From Helicobacter trogontum (GTDB lineage Bacteria > Campylobacterota > Campylobacteria > Campylobacterales > Helicobacteraceae), in the NCBI RefSeq assembly GCF_000765905.2, contig NZ_JRPL02000002.1, positions 62,001-126,000 on the forward strand: a stretch of DNA of 64,000 bases, written 5' to 3'. Made by a program: the position numbers and the translations under genes. Shown piece by piece: positions 42,881-52,903 of the stretch; the stretch's first letter is position 1, and each line of letters opens with the position of its first letter. The notes beneath the pieces are model-generated. The model had not been told where the DNA came from and did no database searches. It saw only the letters and a program-made list of their open reading frames with translations.

Positions 42881-43909
42881 ATGTTAGCCCTATCTATAAT
42901 AGTCCCTATCTATAATGTAGAAAAGTATCTAAAAGAATGCCTAGATTCTATACAAGCACAAACTTATAGTAATTTTCAAGCCATACTTATAAATGATGGT
43001 AGCAAAGATGAAAGTCCTAAAATAGCACAAGAATACACGCAAAAAGATTCTCGCTTTATCCTTATAAATCAAGAGAATAAAGGCTTAGGGGCAGCTAGAA
43101 ACACGGGGTTAGAATACATTTTTTCAACACAAAACACACAAGATACTGCATACATTGGCTTAGTAGATTCTGATGATGTGATAGCAAAAGATTATTATGC
43201 TAATCTTATCTATTGCCTTGAAGCAAATAATGCCCTAATCGCAAAGAGTAGAAATATCTGCGTATTCCATGATGATAACTATAATAAAGAGATTTTCACA
43301 AAGACACAAGAGAGAGAAAAAGGCGTCATGCGTAAGGTTACAAGTAAGAATCTTACAGATAAAATCGATCCATGGCGAAGTGTCTTTTGTGCTTCACTGC
43401 TAAAAGACTTGCGATTTCCACCTGTGAGATTTGCTGAAGATGTGCCTTTTGGTGTATGTGCGAATGTCTTAGCAAAAGAGATTGCCCTGACAAAGAGTGC
43501 GATATATTTCTATCGACTAAGGGCCAATTCACTCACAAAAAAAACCCACCCGCCACAAGAGTTTTTTAACGCCTTTGCTTTTATCTATAACTTTTTTAAA
43601 GAGCATGATTTACTGCATACCTATATTTTGCCGACTCATATTTTACGCCCATCACAAAGCTATGAGTATTTAGCAAAAGATTCTAATTATTTAGGGCTTT
43701 TACAAGAGTTTATCCACTCTTTAGGGATAGAATCTAGTGTGCTTGCTAAAAATAAAGTGCTAGATTCTGCCCTTAAGGCAAAAACACTTGATGAGTTTTT
43801 AGCTAAAACGCAAACCTTTAAAGAATGGCGGCGTAAAAACTTCCGCATAAGCCTTAATAAAAAGCACAAAATCATTACTTTATTTGGCAAAACGCTCTAT
43901 AACCACTAA
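42881..43909 (+). CDS. Family 2 glycosyltransferase
   Basis: A 342-residue GT-A fold enzyme. The start is LSIIVPIYNVEKYLKECLDS, followed by LINDGSKDESPKIAQ, GLGAARNTGLEYI and the DxD site IGLVDSDDVIAKDYY. The rest is helical and ends FRISLNKKHKIITLFG, which resembles tails of LOS/capsule transferases in Helicobacter and Campylobacter. The sugar cannot be inferred. It opens a three-gene glycan cluster. Confidence 0.9.
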   Translation: MLALSIIVPIYNVEKYLKECLDSIQAQTYSNFQAILINDGSKDESPKIAQEYTQKDSRFILINQENKGLGAARNTGLEYIFSTQNTQDTAYIGLVDSDDVIAKDYYANLIYCLEANNALIAKSRNICVFHDDNYNKEIFTKTQEREKGVMRKVTSKNLTDKIDPWRSVFCASLLKDLRFPPVRFAEDVPFGVCANVLAKEIALTKSAIYFYRLRANSLTKKTHPPQEFFNAFAFIYNFFKEHDLLHTYILPTHILRPSQSYEYLAKDSNYLGLLQEFIHSLGIESSVLAKNKVLDSALKAKTLDEFLAKTQTFKEWRRKNFRISLNKKHKIITLFGKTLYNH

Positions 43910-43918
43910 GGGTTTGTC

Positions 43919-45022
43919 ATGAAAAAAATTTATATTATTTTAAAAGATATTACAGAAAGCGGTGGAGGTGAACGTGTATGTGTTAATCTTGCTAATGCTT
44001 TCAATGAGGTAGGTTATAAAGTAAGCATTATTAGTTTTTTTAGATTCCAAAGTGAAGTTGTATTTTCGCTACACGAGAATATTAACATATATTTTTTATC
44101 GCATACTACGCCAAAGAGTAAGGATTTATTGAAAAAGCTTTTTATTAAAAGTGTCTATCGTAATATTTTGGGATATAAAGTAGATAAAATGATTGCAAGT
44201 GATAGGCCTGATGTGGTATTAGCAAATGATGGTTGGTATATCCCAAAGATCAAGCTAGATTCTGTAAAATATGTGCGTTTATGGCATTTAAAGGCACCAA
44301 AAAAGATAGACAAAAGGAAGCAAAGAAATTTTAACCTCTTTGATACTTTAGTGGTATTATCTAGCAAAGAGCTCCCAATTTGGCAGAAGTATCATCAAGA
44401 TGTCAGGGTGATTCCAAACTTTTTGCCTGTTATTACAGAAAAAATTACAGATTTTAATCAGTGTAGAGTTATAGCAGTCGGACGAATGAGTGCAGAAAAA
44501 GGCTTTTTTCGTCTCATAGAGATTTGGGAAAAAGTGCAGGAGCAATTCAAGCAGACTTTGCAAGAAGAAAATCGAAATAAGCAAAATCTTTGGCGGCTTA
44601 TTATTGTAGGTGATGGTGCATTAAAAGAACAAATAGAATCTACAATAAAAACCAAAAATTTACAAGATAGCATTATCTTGCGACCTTTCACAAAAGATAT
44701 AGAATCACAATACCTTAATGCAAGTATCTATGCAATGACTAGTCATTTTGAAGGTTTTTCTATGGTGCTTTTGGAATCTTGCTCCTATGGATTATGCCCT
44801 ATTGCCTTTGATATTGCAACAGGTCCAAGTGATATTATAGAGCACAATAATAGTGGCTACCTCATAAAGGATAATGATGTGCAGGAATATGTGGCTAAAC
44901 TCATAAAGCTTATGAATGATAAAGAAAAAAGAGAGTCTATGGGGAAAAATGCAAAACAAAGAGTGAGTAAGACTTTTAGTAAAGAAGCAATGATAGAAAG
45001 GTGGCAGCAAATATTTGAATGA
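43919..45022 (+). CDS. Family 4 glycosyltransferase
   Basis: A 367-residue GT-B fold enzyme. The N-terminal domain has ITESGGGERVCVNLANAF, the acceptor site; the C-terminal domain has VIAVGRMSAEKGFFRLIEIW, IIVGDGALKEQI and YAMTSHFEGFSMVLLESCSYG (the EX7E nucleotide-sugar motif). It follows the GT2 gene by 9 bases and should add a sugar to a surface polysaccharide or LOS. Confidence 0.92.
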   Translation: MKKIYIILKDITESGGGERVCVNLANAFNEVGYKVSIISFFRFQSEVVFSLHENINIYFLSHTTPKSKDLLKKLFIKSVYRNILGYKVDKMIASDRPDVVLANDGWYIPKIKLDSVKYVRLWHLKAPKKIDKRKQRNFNLFDTLVVLSSKELPIWQKYHQDVRVIPNFLPVITEKITDFNQCRVIAVGRMSAEKGFFRLIEIWEKVQEQFKQTLQEENRNKQNLWRLIIVGDGALKEQIESTIKTKNLQDSIILRPFTKDIESQYLNASIYAMTSHFEGFSMVLLESCSYGLCPIAFDIATGPSDIIEHNNSGYLIKDNDVQEYVAKLIKLMNDKEKRESMGKNAKQRVSKTFSKEAMIERWQQIFE

Positions 45023-45090
45023 AAAATGTTTAATAACAATATATTTAGATCTTCAGTTTACAATGAAAGTTTTAGGATTAAGGAATAGTA

Positions 45091-46475
45091 ATGCAACAAA
45101 ACATTATTTTACTGGGTGGTAGCAATTCTGTCATGACGAATGGGCTGCAAAAAGGCATAAAAGATTCACTAATAAATAGAAGTGAATTTAAAATGTATAG
45201 CTTTGGGCTTGGCGCTTGTGATGTGATTCAAAATTTTTATGAATTGAAACGAAAGCGAAATAAAAAGATTTTTGAGAATGCAGCATTAATTATTACAGAA
45301 TCTAATGTGAATGATGTGTATAATGTCTATGAAACTCATGAGAGAGTACCACTTGATATTTTTTATCGTAATTTGTCATGGTTTTATCAAGAACTTTATT
45401 TTTTAAATAAAAAAGTGGTGTCTTTATTATTGCCCAATGAGTTTGAAAACTATATATTGATCAATAATATGCATAAAATATTGTGTGAAAAGTATGGATT
45501 TAATTGTATTGATATGCAAGACTATTATGAAAGTAATGGACTGTGTGAGTTTGGTAAAAGGATTGACTGGGCACATCAATTAGAAAGCATTATGTATAGA
45601 GTAGGCAAAAACATTATAGAAGCCTTAGATACTTTTAAAATTTCTAGAAAAATTGCAACAACCAATGATAATCCAATATTTTTTGAATATAGCCCTAAGG
45701 ACATGATAGTAAAATCTGGCAAATTGCAAGAAGATTATCTTCTCAATTCAATGTATGGTGAACAGGTGTATAGATTAGATTCCAATACTGTTTTAGTATT
45801 TCCGAAAGCTTTAAAAGATTGTTGCCTCATAGGTCTGCATACGTGGAATAACACAAGGAAGTGGAAGGAGGATTTTAAAGCACCAAAAGGTTGGGATGAA
45901 TGTTGTCTAGCTTACGCTAGCTTGGAATTACATAATGGGGGGGGGGGCAAAGTATTGCCAAAGAAACAAACATGTTAAATTGTGTGATTGAAATACAGAA
46001 TCCTTTTTATATTGATGACAATACTTTGTGTGGGGTTGGCGATGGGCAAGGTTGTAAAAAAGAGCATTATTATAATGCAAAAAGTTGGGATCAAAATGCT
46101 CATCAACTCTCATTTTGCGATCTTGTTGCTTTCTTCTGTGCTACAAAAGATGGTAATTATCATAATGAAAAATTGGATTATATTGCTTTGTCACAAGAAA
46201 GCATAAAAATTTCAACACAATACAATTATAATCATATACTTCCACCTATAACAGTATATAAAAAGCTTATAGATGAGGTTTTGTTGCACCGGGACGTAGT
46301 TGTTGAATATTTGATAAAAATAGGCATTAATGACCTAGAATCTAAAGACAACGTATCAACAAACATGCACGTAAATAAAGGAAATACATATTTTCAGAAG
46401 TTTTTATGTAAAATCAGACATAGAACCAATATTTTCTATCTTAAACATAAATTACGCAAAATATTTAGATGTTAG
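45091..46475 (+). pseudogene. SGNH-hydrolase-like surface-glycan gene, phase OFF at an 11-G run
   Basis: Two frames form one gene. The first (45091-45978) has ILLGGSNSV (block I with nucleophile Ser), ITESNVNDVY (block III Asn-Asp) and RIDWAHQL (the Asp-x-x-His pair), the marks of an SGNH/GDSL esterase or acyltransferase. At 45937-45947 a run of eleven G shifts the reading: with G11 the product ends soon (GGGGKVLPKKQTC); with G9 or G12 it continues QSIAKETNMLNCVIEIQ and ends at 46475, giving 461 residues for G12. The second half has no recognised domain. It follows two glycosyltransferases and probably modifies the glycan, e.g. by acetyl groups. Confidence 0.85.
45937..45947 (+). repeat. Homopolymeric G11 phase-variation tract
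   Basis: Eleven consecutive G between an AAT codon and CAAAG. The tract length decides which frame follows: 9 or 12 G gives the full protein, 10 or 11 does not. This length range is typical of hypermutable tracts in Helicobacter and Campylobacter surface genes. Confidence 0.93.
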
Positions 46476-46983
46476 CCTCTTGCATTTATGAAGTAAGGCT
46501 AAAATACAACCCTTCATAGTTTAGCCTTTATGTTTTAAACTGTATTTCATGTAAAAACCTCACGTCAAAATTATGACAAGACTATTTTATTGTTGCATTA
46601 TGCAATACGTAATTAAGAAAGCCGTATGGAGTTGTTTAGGAGCAGATATGAAGCATGTAATCTCAATATAAAATGCTACTTTGCGATTCAAAGATTAATG
46701 TAATGATAATCATACACAAATCCAAACTTTTTAAATGATCAAACCACATTATAGTAGATAAGATATATCCTAAAAGTTGAGATTTTGTTAACCCTTTTCT
46801 CTTTTCATAAATGTATATATCATAATTATATAACAATTTATAACGCTATATTCGTCATATTAAGTATAGCATATACAAATGATAATACTTTACTATTTTA
46901 CTCCATAGTAATTTGACATTAGGATATTATTGTAACAAATTATTGTTATGTAGGTTAGATACAAATTGTAAAAAGTGCAACAA
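46476..46983. other. AT-rich intergenic region between the glycan cluster and comEA
   Basis: About 510 bases between convergent genes. I see no credible frame, RNA gene or clear repeat. Short AT-rich hairpins near 46490-46540 might end transcription of the glycan cluster. It may hold remains of a lost gene, but no translation resembles anything. Confidence 0.35.
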
Positions 46984-47247
46984 CTACTTCCTTGTTGTTT
47001 GCACTTGATTTGTGACTACAATATCTTTTTTAATCTTATCAAAGATTGCTTGTCCTATACCTTTTACTTGTTTAATATCTTCAATCTTTTTAAATCTAGT
47101 TTTTGTGCGATATTCAATGATTGCTTTTGCTTTTGCTTCACCTATACCATTTAAAGTCATAAGTTCTTTTTGACTTGCAGTATTAATATTTACTGCTGCA
47201 AAAAGAAAGCTAGAGAATATAACAAATAGAAATAAAAGTCTTTTCAT
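46984..47247 (-). CDS. comEA: ComEA-like helix-hairpin-helix DNA-binding protein
   Basis: An 87-residue exported protein. The ATG at 47247 (GGGAG site) is preferred over an upstream in-frame Met since it begins directly with a signal peptide ([14 protein letters not shown]). The mature domain is a double Hh[30 protein letters not shown] and [19 protein letters not shown]. This is the compact ComEA-type receptor that binds transforming DNA in the periplasm. It stands alone, not with other competence genes. Confidence 0.88.
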   Translation of the reverse strand: MKRLLFLFVIFSSFLFAAVNINTASQKELMTLNGIGEAKAKAIIEYRTKTRFKKIEDIKQVKGIGQAIFDKIKKDIVVTNQVQTTRK

Positions 47248-47677
47248 ATAAAACTCCCAAGTAAGATTCAATAATATTAAAAACATTAAAACTAAGACAA
47301 TATGTCTTATCCCAAACAATACAATAACATAAAAATTCTATATTATATTGTTTTATACCTATGTGTCTTGTATTTTTATTTTGTGTGTGTAGAAATGTGA
47401 GGTTATAATATTAGTAAGTATCACATCTATGGTTTTTGCTGACTTAAATATTATATAAATACATGTATATCTTTTCATTTTTTCTGCACTAGGTGTTTAT
47501 TGTTTGGTCAAAGTCTTTTGTATATCCTAAACCCGCTATTCATGGGCTAAGATTGGATTATATATACATCCAAAGATACATTTTTTAAAAAACTCTCAAC
47601 AAAAAAATAAAAAATGCCGATTTAGTCTTCAACAAGACAAGAAAGACCTAAAGATATCTACATTTAAGGAGCATAAA
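47248..47677. other. Divergent region upstream of flaA
   Basis: About 430 bases without a gene. Near the 3' end lies a FliA-type promoter (47616-47623). The stretch also should carry the - strand promoter of comEA. The rest is AT-rich with nothing recognised. Confidence 0.4.
47616..47623 (+). promoter_or_regulatory. Sigma-28 (FliA) -10 element for flaA
   Basis: GCCGATTT, close to the FliA -10 consensus GCCGATAA, sits 54 bases before the flaA start codon. A matching TAAA -35 at the standard 15-base spacing is not obvious, though the upstream stretch is A-rich. The placement agrees with FliA control of flaA in Helicobacter. Confidence 0.7.
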
Positions 47678-49228
47678 ATGGCTTTTCAAGTCAATACTAA
47701 TATTAATGCGTTGAACGCACATGTTAATTCAGTTGTTACCCAAAGAGGTTTGAAAGATTCTTTGGAAAAGTTAAGTTCAGGTTTGAGAATCAACAAGGCA
47801 GCAGATGATGCTTCTGGTATGATCATTGCAGATAGCTTACGTAGCCAAGCAAGTGCATTAGGTCAAGCTATTGCAAACACAAATGATGCTATGGGGATTA
47901 TTCAAATTGCTGATAAAGCAATGGATGAACAACTTAAAATTCTTGATACTGTGAAAGTGAAAGCTACACAAGCAGCACAAGATGGACAAACTACTGAATC
48001 AAGAAGAGCGATTCAATCAGACATCACAAGACTTATCCAAGGTCTTGATATGATTGGAAATACTACTTCTTTCAATGGTCAGAAGTTGCTATCTGGTGCT
48101 TTTACAAACAAAGAATTCCAAGTTGGTGCTTATTCAAATGAATCTATTAAAGCTTCAATTGGTGCAACAACAAGCGATAAAATCGGGCAAGTAAGAGTTG
48201 CAACTGGTGGATTAATCACAGCGGCAAACACTGTGTCACTTACATTCAAAAACGTGGATGGTGTGAATGATGTGAAATTGCAATCTGTTAAGATTTCTAC
48301 AAGCGTTGGCACAGGTCTTGGCGTATTGGCTGAAGTTATCAATAAAAACTCAGATAAAACAGGTATCAGAGCGGTAGCAAATGTTATCTCAACTTCTGAT
48401 GCGATGATTAAATCTGGGACAATGTCAAGCGTGATTATCAATGGTATTACAATCGGTGATATTAATGACATTAAAGCTGGTGACTCCGATGGTCGTTTGG
48501 TGCAAGCATTTAATGCAGTGACAAACCAAACAGGTGTTGAAGCTTATACAGATGAGAGAGGACGATTAAATTTACGAAGCGTTGATGGTCGTGGTATCAA
48601 GATTTCTATGGGTAAAAATGAAAAAGGACAAGATGGCAAAGTACCACCACTTTCAGTTACCTCTATGAATGGTGGTCAAAAGCTTGAAGGTAAGGGCTCT
48701 GAAAACTATGGACGCTTATCTTTAACACGACTTGATGCTAGAGATATTGTGGTAATGTCTGCTGCTGATGCAAAAGGTGCGTATAAGGCGATTGGTTTTG
48801 ATAATGCACAGGTTGCAAAAACAGTTGTGAATTTGCGTGATACTATGGGTGAGTTTAATAAAGATGTTAAAAGTGCTGCTGGTGCGAACTTCAATGCTGT
48901 TGTAGCAAGTGGTGGTGCTGCACTTGGTGCTGGTGTTATGACATTAAGAGGAGCTATGGTTGTTATGGATATTGCTGAATCTGCAACTAAGATTCTAGAT
49001 AGAATTCGTGCGGATTTAGGTTCTGTTCAAGGACAAATGATTTCAACTGTGAATAACATTTCTGTAACACAAGTAAATGTTAAAGCAGCTGAAAGTCAAA
49101 TCAGAGAGGTAGATTTTGCTCAAGAATCTGCAAACTTTAATAAACTCAATATCCTTGCACAATCTGGTAGCTATGCATTGAGTCAAGCAAACGCTGTGCA
49201 ACAACATGTTATCCGTTTGCTCCAATAG
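47678..49228 (+). CDS. flaA: Major flagellin FlaA
   Basis: A 516-residue flagellin, close in length to H. pylori FlaA (510). The N-terminal D0/D1 half begins [18 protein letters not shown] with [17 protein letters not shown], and the C-terminal half ends with [15 protein letters not shown] and [14 protein letters not shown]. The middle (about 190-400) is the variable surface domain. FlaA-type rather than FlaB-type stretches ([39 protein letters not shown]) decide the name. It has a FliA promoter and a strong AAGGAG ribosome site and is followed by a stem-loop. Confidence 0.95.
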   Translation: MAFQVNTNINALNAHVNSVVTQRGLKDSLEKLSSGLRINKAADDASGMIIADSLRSQASALGQAIANTNDAMGIIQIADKAMDEQLKILDTVKVKATQAAQDGQTTESRRAIQSDITRLIQGLDMIGNTTSFNGQKLLSGAFTNKEFQVGAYSNESIKASIGATTSDKIGQVRVATGGLITAANTVSLTFKNVDGVNDVKLQSVKISTSVGTGLGVLAEVINKNSDKTGIRAVANVISTSDAMIKSGTMSSVIINGITIGDINDIKAGDSDGRLVQAFNAVTNQTGVEAYTDERGRLNLRSVDGRGIKISMGKNEKGQDGKVPPLSVTSMNGGQKLEGKGSENYGRLSLTRLDARDIVVMSAADAKGAYKAIGFDNAQVAKTVVNLRDTMGEFNKDVKSAAGANFNAVVASGGAALGAGVMTLRGAMVVMDIAESATKILDRIRADLGSVQGQMISTVNNISVTQVNVKAAESQIREVDFAQESANFNKLNILAQSGSYALSQANAVQQHVIRLLQ

Positions 49229-49287
49229 TGCTTATTGGGTTTGGCTTGAACTTTAAGCTTACTTAATTTTTTGCTTTGTCTCCTTAA

Positions 49288-49312
49288 ATTACCCCCTTTT
49301 TATGGGGGTAAT
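49288..49312 (+). terminator. Stem-loop after flaA
   Basis: ATTACCCCC at 49288-49296 pairs perfectly with GGGGGTAAT at 49304-49312 around a 7-base loop, 60 bases after the flaA stop. The stem has five G-C pairs, the strongest in the region. No T tract follows, so termination may need another factor, or the hairpin protects the mRNA 3' end. Confidence 0.65.
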
Positions 49313-49507
49313 ATTATAGCTGCAAGGTATAAAACGAGACAAAATTTACTCAAAATACTCCTTACACCTACCTCATAAAATATTAAAAATATTGCAATAA
49401 ATATATAAGAAAAATACTCATAATGATAATAATTATATTATGCAGTAGAGAAAAATGAATTTTCCAAAAATAATAAATTGAAACACTTTGATGTGAATAA
49501 ATTATGC

Positions 49508-49513
49508 TATAAT
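49508..49513 (+). promoter_or_regulatory. Extended -10 promoter for the HDOD gene
   Basis: TATAAT preceded by TGC (TATGCTATAAT), an extended -10 element, 46 bases upstream of the HDOD start. No -35 needed in this genus. Confidence 0.6.
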
Positions 49514-49558
49514 GCTGGACTAGAAGTTTTAGGATTTTAGAATCACAAGGAACTTATC

Positions 49559-50416
49559 ATGATGAACGAACTATTAAGCAAGACTATTGAAAACTTGCCC
49601 CCATTGCCAGAAACGGTAGTGAAGTTGCGTAATTATATCGACAAGTCTGGTTCTGATGTGCGTGTGCAAGAAGTGGTTAATATTATCTCGCAAGATCCAT
49701 TTTTAACTGCTGATTTGCTACGTTTGGCAAATTCCCCTTATTATGGCTTCTCACGAGAAATCTCTACAATTAATCAAGTAGTTGCGCTTTTAGGTGTAAC
49801 AAATATAAAAAATATTGCTATTGCTAATTCATTAAAGGGTAAACTAACAATTAATGTCGCCCCTTATGGCCTAGATACACAAACCTTTCTGCGTAAATCT
49901 AGTGAGGAAGCGAATTTTGTTACTGAATGGTTGGGCGATGAAGATAAGAAGTTGGCACAAGAGCTCGTTCCTTGTGTTATGCTCTTACGTCTTGGTATGA
50001 TTCTATTTTCAAGTATGCTGATACAGCAAAAAAAAGATAAGGAGTTTTTGGAGCTCATTAAACAAAACAATTACCAAAACATTTCATTTGTGGAGAATGA
50101 GTTTTTTGGCACTGATCATTTATCATTTTCGGGTTTCCTTTTTAACCATTGGAAATTTGATGAAGATTTGATTGAGAGTCTTGCATACATTACTGCACCG
50201 CATGCAGCCTCTGATCATGTTAAGAAAAATTCATATGCACTTGCTATTGCCAACCGGATCTTTGAGCCATATCAGGGTGGCAGTCCTTATAATGTGCATG
50301 AGGCAGTTGCTTTAATACGGGAAGCAGCATCGCAGGGCATAAGGTTTGATCTTGAGAACTTTAAGAGCAAATTACCTCATGAGGCTAAAATTAATCTAAG
50401 TGTTGCTATATACTAA
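49559..50416 (+). CDS. HDOD-domain protein
   Basis: A 285-residue cytoplasmic protein. The HDOD domain spans most of it: LPPLPETVVKLRNYI, QDPFLTADLLRLANSPYYG and INQVVALLGVTNIKNIAIANS. HDOD proteins lack the full HD metal site and usually act as signalling adaptors in stress, chemotaxis or motility. It stands between flaA and hypD; motility or second-messenger signalling is a reasonable guess but not shown. The ATG at 49559 has an AAGGA site. Confidence 0.88.
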   Translation: MMNELLSKTIENLPPLPETVVKLRNYIDKSGSDVRVQEVVNIISQDPFLTADLLRLANSPYYGFSREISTINQVVALLGVTNIKNIAIANSLKGKLTINVAPYGLDTQTFLRKSSEEANFVTEWLGDEDKKLAQELVPCVMLLRLGMILFSSMLIQQKKDKEFLELIKQNNYQNISFVENEFFGTDHLSFSGFLFNHWKFDEDLIESLAYITAPHAASDHVKKNSYALAIANRIFEPYQGGSPYNVHEAVALIREAASQGIRFDLENFKSKLPHEAKINLSVAIY

Positions 50417-50485
50417 TTCCCACTTTTGGGCGGTTTTACCGCATACATTCCACGTTATCTATCTACATATTTTACAAGGTTTATT

Positions 50486-51592
50486 ATGCAAGATTTTATT
50501 AATCCCTATCGAGATGTAAAGCATATTCAGGCGCTAAGTAATCAAATCAATAAAGTTTCACAAAATTTAGAAGAGAAGCTTTATATTATGGAGGTTTGCG
50601 GTGGACATACCCATACACTCATGAAATATGGTTTAAAAAGTCTCTTGGATTCTACAAATATGCAATTTATACATGGACCGGGTTGTCCTGTATGTATTAT
50701 GCCAAAATCACGCATTTCTCAAGCTTATACGCTTGCAATGATGCCTGATGTTATCCTGCTTACATTGGGCGACATGATTAAGGTGCCAGGTAGTTCTGGT
50801 TCTCTTGCTGATGCACGTGCAATGGGTGCTGATGTGAGGTTTGTGTATTCTCCATTTGATTGTTTGCAGATTGCAAAAGAAAATCCAAACAAAAAGATAG
50901 TGTATTTTGCTATAGGGTTTGAAACAACAACGCCAATGACTGCTGCCTTACTACAACGTGCCATCAATATGGGATTAGAGAATCTTTTTTTACATGTTAA
51001 TCACGTTTTGGTGCCACCACCTGTGCGTGCTATCCTTGATGACAAAAGAGCGAAAGTTAATGCTCTTATTGCGCCATCTCATGTGAGCGTTATTAGTGGA
51101 TCTAAGATATATGTGCCACTTGCAAATGATTATAAGATTCCAATTGTTGTGAGTGGTTTTGAGCCTGTAGATATGCTTGAGAGTATTTTACATATTGTAG
51201 AGCAAAAACTTGCAGGAAAAAATGAAGTCATTATGCAATACTCTCGTGCCGTAACTACAGAGGGGAATCTTAAAGCACAAGAGATTGTGAATACTTATTT
51301 TGAAGTCGCGCCAAGTTTTGTTTGGAGGGGGCTTGGTGAGATTCCTAAATCAAGTTTGCAATTAAGAAAAGAATATCGCAAGTTTGATGCAGAGGTTTAT
51401 TTTAATCTTGAAGAGGTAGAAGCTAAAGAATCAAAGCATTGTCTTTGTGGTGAGATTCTAAAGGGGCTTGCTATGCCAAAGGATTGTAAAGTTTTTGGTA
51501 AGGCTTGCACTCCGACAAAGCCCATGGGAAGCTGCATGGTGAGCAGCGAAGGTGCATGTGCAGCATATTATAAATATGGTGCGTTGCAATAG
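50486..51592 (+). CDS. hypD: Hydrogenase maturation protein HypD
   Basis: A 368-residue iron-sulfur scaffold that, with HypC, builds the Fe(CN)2CO group of [NiFe] hydrogenase. Motifs: MEVCGGHTHTLMKYG, IHGPGCPVCIMPK, FVYSPFDCL and YFAIGFETTTPM, and the C-terminal Cys set C-L-C-G with FGKACTPTKPMGSCMVSSEGAC holding the [4Fe-4S] cluster. The frame is open upstream, but the ATG at 50486 starts the homologous MQDFINPYRD. Other hyp genes are not next to it. Confidence 0.95.
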   Translation: MQDFINPYRDVKHIQALSNQINKVSQNLEEKLYIMEVCGGHTHTLMKYGLKSLLDSTNMQFIHGPGCPVCIMPKSRISQAYTLAMMPDVILLTLGDMIKVPGSSGSLADARAMGADVRFVYSPFDCLQIAKENPNKKIVYFAIGFETTTPMTAALLQRAINMGLENLFLHVNHVLVPPPVRAILDDKRAKVNALIAPSHVSVISGSKIYVPLANDYKIPIVVSGFEPVDMLESILHIVEQKLAGKNEVIMQYSRAVTTEGNLKAQEIVNTYFEVAPSFVWRGLGEIPKSSLQLRKEYRKFDAEVYFNLEEVEAKESKHCLCGEILKGLAMPKDCKVFGKACTPTKPMGSCMVSSEGACAAYYKYGALQ

Positions 51593-52080
51593 TTGTGCAA
51601 GAGTATAATTGTAAATATAAGAGTATAAAAGCTAAGAATATTGCAATGTGATAGTGTATGTAGGTATAATCCTTTGTGAGATTCTAAGATGAATATTTCA
51701 TGTAACAATGACTGAAAAGATCATACAAAATTCTTCTTTGTTATCCTGATGTAGCTTTTATGTTTAACTAAATATTCTCAAATTTTTCAATATGAATTTA
51801 TGATGATAGCATATGTGTTTGTTTTTATTTTATAAATATTTTGTGTCAATTTGGTTAGTGGTCTAACCCCTTACTTAACTATCTGCGGAATATCTTGAAT
51901 TTTGCAATCCATTAAAATTCATGTATAAGAATCATGGAATAAGCTATTATTGCAACTAATATTTTCTAGTAGCTTTTTAGATGTTGTTGGATATAGCATA
52001 CTTATCATTTTCTTAGAATAGAATTCAAGTTTACATTTATAGGATATCTGTATAGTTTTCAATAATCATAAAGATAATAA
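51593..52080. other. Intergenic region between hypD and the outer-membrane protein gene
   Basis: About 490 bases between convergent genes. It is AT-rich, with no credible frame, RNA gene or repeat that I can see. Confidence 0.4.
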
Positions 52081-52902
52081 CTAAAACTTATAGCTATATG
52101 CCACATAAGGATTATAATCTGCTACAAAGCCATCTTGCTCTATACGAAATGATTGGGTGGGTAGGAATCTAACACCAATTTCTACTCTATGATGATATGC
52201 GATTGATGCACTAAAACCACCTTGTACCATTACATTCCCACTTGCTTTATAATTGCTTCCTTCCTGTGATGATGGGGCTGTGATTGATGTCTTCATATCA
52301 AAATAAATAAATGCACCAGCTCCAATACCAGCGAAAAATCCTAGAGTATTTTTGTAGTTTTTATCGATAAAAAAATCTATCATGATATCAAGTCCAAGAC
52401 TTGCCATGAGAAAAGTGCCATTATATACATTTATTTCTGCGTGTAATGGAGATAAATTATCACTTGTAAAATCTAGTGCAAAATATCCACGCATACCTAT
52501 ATATTCATCAAGATAGCTAATAACGCCACCCCTAATACCAAATCCCATACCAGCTATATATAATGGCTCGTTATTGAGCAATCTTTGAATGGGCACCATA
52601 TTAAGTGAAGCCATGATATACATTCCATTGCGTTCTTTGTTTGCCTGTTTTAGTAATGAGATTTGTTTGGGGGTTTTTTGTGGCAGATTAGTGGCTCTTT
52701 GCACAGCGATGTCTGTTTGCTGCTGTGCTGTGCTTAGTGGTTGCAAATAAGTAGCAGTCGTATCTTTTGGAAAGGCATCAAAATCGTTACTATAGCAACA
52801 TGCACTAAAGCTAAGACAGCATAATAACTTTGCAATAAGGATTTTTGCTACAAAAGTGGGATTGTATTGCTTTTTTTGGAAAATTATATTATAGACACAC
52901 AT
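52081..52902 (-). CDS. Outer-membrane beta-barrel protein
   Basis: A 273-residue exported protein. The frame is open further upstream into the GspE gene, but the ATG at 52902 lies just after that stop; a hydrophobic signal (ILIAKLLCCLSFSACC) follows. The second half alternates short hydrophobic strands with Gly-rich turns (GMGFGIRGGVISYLDEYIGMRG, FFAGIGAGAFIYF) and ends NPYVAYSYKF with a terminal Phe, typical of the beta-barrel assembly signal. It resembles small Helicobacter opacity-type OMPs. A Cys doublet near the signal end raises the chance that it is a lipoprotein, but the lipobox is poor. Confidence 0.7.
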   Translation of the reverse strand: MCVYNIIFQKKQYNPTFVAKILIAKLLCCLSFSACCYSNDFDAFPKDTTATYLQPLSTAQQQTDIAVQRATNLPQKTPKQISLLKQANKERNGMYIMASLNMVPIQRLLNNEPLYIAGMGFGIRGGVISYLDEYIGMRGYFALDFTSDNLSPLHAEINVYNGTFLMASLGLDIMIDFFIDKNYKNTLGFFAGIGAGAFIYFDMKTSITAPSSQEGSNYKASGNVMVQGGFSASIAYHHRVEIGVRFLPTQSFRIEQDGFVADYNPYVAYSYKF

Positions 52903-52903
52903 T

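Larger units (their letters stand above)
49229..49558. other. Intergenic region between flaA and the HDOD gene
   Basis: About 330 bases. It holds the stem-loop at 49288-49312 and the TATAAT promoter at 49508-49513. The middle is very AT-rich with no frame or RNA gene seen. Confidence 0.4.

Noticed and set aside
45972-46475. A separate 167-residue gene after the SGNH gene
   Set aside because: No ribosome site at its ATG, and the frame is open back to the G11 tract, so it is the second half of a phase-off gene.
46476-46983. A tRNA or small RNA gene
   Set aside because: No cloverleaf arms or T-arm GTTCGA-type word could be found; the hairpins are short and AT-rich.
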